34,358 nucleotides of DNA from Lutimaribacter degradans (GTDB lineage: Bacteria > Pseudomonadota > Alphaproteobacteria > Rhodobacterales > Rhodobacteraceae). The stretch is taken from the NCBI RefSeq assembly GCF_023703375.1, contig NZ_JAMQGO010000018.1, forward strand, positions 1 through 34,358, given 5' to 3'. Under the pieces are notes generated by a model. The model did not search any database, was not told the DNA's origin, and saw only the letters and a list, made by a program, of their open reading frames with translations. This document shows positions 32,395-34,358 of this stretch, piece after piece (the stretch's first letter is position 1; the number at the start of each line of letters is the position of its first letter). Position numbers and translations under genes: made by a program.

Positions 32395-34089
32395 TCAGCC
32401 GATCAACTGGAACCGCGTCACATCCACCATCCCGCGGTCGGTGATCTTGAGCGCGGGGATCACCGGCAACGCCAGAAATGCCAGTTGCAGGAAAGGCTCG
32501 TTCAGCGTGACACCCAGCGATTTGGCGGCCGCGCGCAAATCTTCCAACGCGTGGCGCACCTCTTCGAAGGGGGCAAGGCTCATCAATCCGGCAACGGGCA
32601 GGGGTAGCTCGGCCAACACCTTGCCAGCCCGCGCGACGACGAAACCGCCCTCGATCTCGGACAGGCGGTTCGCGGCCAGCGCCATGTCGGCATAGTCGAC
32701 ACCGACGCAGGCGATGTTGTGGTGATCGTGGCACACGGTCGAGGCGATGGCGCCCGCCCGCAGGCCGAACCCGCGCACGAAGCCGGTGGCAATATTGCCG
32801 TTCTTCCCGTGCCGTTCGATCACCGCGATGCGCACCAGGTCACGCGCGGGGTCGGGGCGCTTGTCTCCGTCAAGTATTGGCACGGTTTCATGCAGGTGCT
32901 CGGTGATGATCTTGCCCTCGACGATGCCGATCACGTCGGTATTTTCGCGGTTGGCGGTCGCACGAAAACTGTCAGCTGTCACGCGCGGCGCCTTGACCGA
33001 GTTGCGCCCCACCGGCGCCACGTGGCCGCGCGTGGCAAAAGCGGCCTCGCATACCCGGACACCGCCGGCGAAAACCATCTCGACCGTGCAGGCGTCGACA
33101 TCGGAAAGGGCCACGATGTCGGCCCGCCGCCCCGGTGCGACCTGGCCGCGATCTTTCAGGCTGAACGCCTCGGCCCCCGAAAGCGATGCCGCGCGATACG
33201 CTGCCAGCGGCGGCGTGCCCAGCCGGATCAGCTCGGACACCATGAAATTCAGGTGCCCCTCTTCCCCGATATCCAGCGGGTTCCGGTCGTCGGTGCAAAG
33301 GCCCATATAGGGGGCCGTCGTCAAGCTGAGCAGGGGTTGCAGCGCGTGCAGATCCTTGGAAACCGAGCCTTCACGGATCAGCACGCGCATCCCTTTTTGC
33401 AGCTTTTCGCGTGCCTCTTCGGCGGTGGTTGCCTCGTGCTCGGTGCGTATGCCCGCCGCGACATAGGCGTTCAGGTCGTGTCCGGACAAAAGTGGGCAAT
33501 GCCCATCGATATGCCCGCCCTCGAACAGTTGCAGTTTGGCTATTGCCGCGGGGTCGCGGTGAATCACGCCGGGGTAGTTCATGAACTCGGCCAGCCCGAT
33601 ACCCGACGGGTGGCCCATCACCGGGCGCAGGTCAGCCGCCTCGATCCGGGCACCGGCGGTTTCCATATCCGTCGATGGCACGCAGGACGAAAGCTGCACG
33701 CGGATATCCATCAGGGTGTGCTGGCTGGCCTGCTGAAAATACCGGATGCCGTCCGTGCCGATCACGTTGGCGATTTCATGAGGGTCACAGATCGCGGTTG
33801 TCACGCCCAGGGGCGTCACGCAGCGATCGAACTCGAACGGTGTCACTAGCGACGATTCGATGTGCAAATGCGTGTCGATGAAGCCGGGCACCAGTGTCAT
33901 TCCGGTAACATCAACGATCGAACGGCCCTCGTAGCTGCCGCCGATTCCGACGATCGTGTCACCGCAGATCGCCACATCGCCCGGCACATGCGTGTCGGTC
34001 ACCAAGTCCCACACCGTGCCGCCTCGAAGGACGAGATCGGCAGGCTCATCGCCACGCCCCTGCGCGATACGGGTTTCAAGATCGGTCAT
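32395..34089 (-). CDS. ade: Adenine deaminase (Ade type)
   Basis: 564 residues. Converts adenine to hypoxanthine and ammonia in purine salvage. It belongs to the amidohydrolase superfamily. [23 protein letters not shown] gives the metal ligands H74 and H76, and [47 protein letters not shown] and [12 protein letters not shown] follow in the order seen in Ade. The C-terminal domain contains [46 protein letters not shown], a diagnostic Ade block. ATG 34089 has GGAG 9 bases upstream. Length is normal. No permease or purine gene lies beside it in this window. Confidence 0.94.
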   Translation of the reverse strand: MTDLETRIAQGRGDEPADLVLRGGTVWDLVTDTHVPGDVAICGDTIVGIGGSYEGRSIVDVTGMTLVPGFIDTHLHIESSLVTPFEFDRCVTPLGVTTAICDPHEIANVIGTDGIRYFQQASQHTLMDIRVQLSSCVPSTDMETAGARIEAADLRPVMGHPSGIGLAEFMNYPGVIHRDPAAIAKLQLFEGGHIDGHCPLLSGHDLNAYVAAGIRTEHEATTAEEAREKLQKGMRVLIREGSVSKDLHALQPLLSLTTAPYMGLCTDDRNPLDIGEEGHLNFMVSELIRLGTPPLAAYRAASLSGAEAFSLKDRGQVAPGRRADIVALSDVDACTVEMVFAGGVRVCEAAFATRGHVAPVGRNSVKAPRVTADSFRATANRENTDVIGIVEGKIITEHLHETVPILDGDKRPDPARDLVRIAVIERHGKNGNIATGFVRGFGLRAGAIASTVCHDHHNIACVGVDYADMALAANRLSEIEGGFVVARAGKVLAELPLPVAGLMSLAPFEEVRHALEDLRAAAKSLGVTLNEPFLQLAFLALPVIPALKITDRGMVDVTRFQLIG

Positions 34090-34263
34090 TCAATGCTCCG
34101 CCGTTGCCATTCCGAGATACCGTGCATGGGTGGAACATGCCACAAGAACCGTCGGGCTGCGACCGGCCGTGCCGACTCGACCAGGTCTTTTCTGCCCTGT
34201 CCCATCCGCCCGGAACTCTCGCTCTGACGTGCTTGCTGTTCTTGTTTCGCGCGGTTACTTCTA

Positions 34264-34358
34264 GGCTCAGGACTCATAGCCAATAAATGACGAGCGCCGC
34301 GAGTGCGATGGCGGAGAGGAAGACCTTTGGGCATCTGTCGTATCGGGTCGCCACACGT
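34264..34358 (-). mobile_element. IS5-type insertion sequence, right-hand element cut by the window end
   Basis: The element begins with GGCTCAGGACTCAT (34264-34277), directly after TA at 34262-34263 (within CTAG), and contains the 3' end of a transposase gene ending at 34274. Ends at CTAG/TA sites suit the IS5 family (IS427-like group). The remaining body lies beyond the window. Confidence 0.7.
34274..34358 (-). CDS. IS5-family transposase, C-terminal fragment (partial)
   Basis: The minus strand reads ATRYDRCPKVFLSAIALAAL followed by VIYWL and a stop (TGA, 34276-34274). The ending YDR-CP-VFLSAIALAA-VI-WL is the characteristic C-terminus of IS5-family (DDE) transposases in proteobacteria. 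Only the last 27 or so codons lie in the window, so intactness cannot be judged. Confidence 0.75.
   Translation of the reverse strand, partial: RVATRYDRCPKVFLSAIALAALVIYWL

Noticed and set aside
32719..33849. 376-codon plus-strand open frame opposite ade
   Set aside because: Adenine deaminase metal ligands and blocks are clear on the minus strand.

Overview
The window is GC-rich bacterial DNA that reads as a chromosomal segment of an alphaproteobacterium, most likely Rhodobacteraceae (Roseobacter-type). This rests on the family mix and gene order: a pha/mrp operon with fused subunits A and B, the order AI-2E transporter - Hda - Ppk1 - Ppx, a short 450-residue prolyl-tRNA synthetase close to lolC/lolD, a DUF2937 protein and a DUF1007-NicO pair. 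I saw no rRNA, tRNA, CRISPR array or prophage. No gap between genes reaches 300 bases.

Layout. Positions 1-97 look like the outer end of an IS5-type insertion sequence, followed by the 3' remnant of an unrecognised gene. Positions 628-6568 hold a complete six-gene Mrp/Pha multisubunit cation/proton antiporter operon (A+B fused, C, D, E, F, G). It runs into four tightly packed accessory genes: a VOC protein, a GNAT acetyltransferase, a TerB-plus-J-domain protein and an endonuclease/exonuclease/phosphatase-fold protein. A small secreted helical protein follows. On the minus strand (15571 to 9877) come an AI-2E-type permease, the replication regulator Hda, polyphosphate kinase and exopolyphosphatase. 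The last two make and degrade polyphosphate, and a Pho-box-like 11-bp tandem repeat lies just ahead of ppk.

From 15733 the plus strand carries proS, a beta-lactamase-fold serine hydrolase, a DUF2937 membrane protein, a 90-residue orphan, and lolC/E with lolD for lipoprotein release from the inner membrane. Minus-strand genes for a YdcZ-type transporter and a PaaI-type thioesterase follow. Next is the most distinctive part, 22214-23508: an FNR-type site in front of three tandem, related small cytochromes c (lipoprotein, secreted, lipoprotein). These converge on a lipoprotein with an HExxH motif. parE (topoisomerase IV subunit B) and a divergent 1-Cys peroxiredoxin with a clear intrinsic terminator come after it.

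The right part holds two overlapping alpha/beta hydrolase genes, a DUF1007-NicO metal-transport pair, an SDR oxidoreductase and an adenine deaminase. The window ends in the 3' end of an IS5-type transposase. The two IS-like ends at the window edges resemble each other, point inward, and each abuts a TA dinucleotide.

Most of the window is ordinary core genome and I see no clear evidence for a wholly new system. The best leads are the FNR-box/cytochrome trio, the Pho-box-like repeat at ppk, the altered peroxiredoxin active-site loop, the metalloprotease-like lipoprotein, and several unexplained palindromes.
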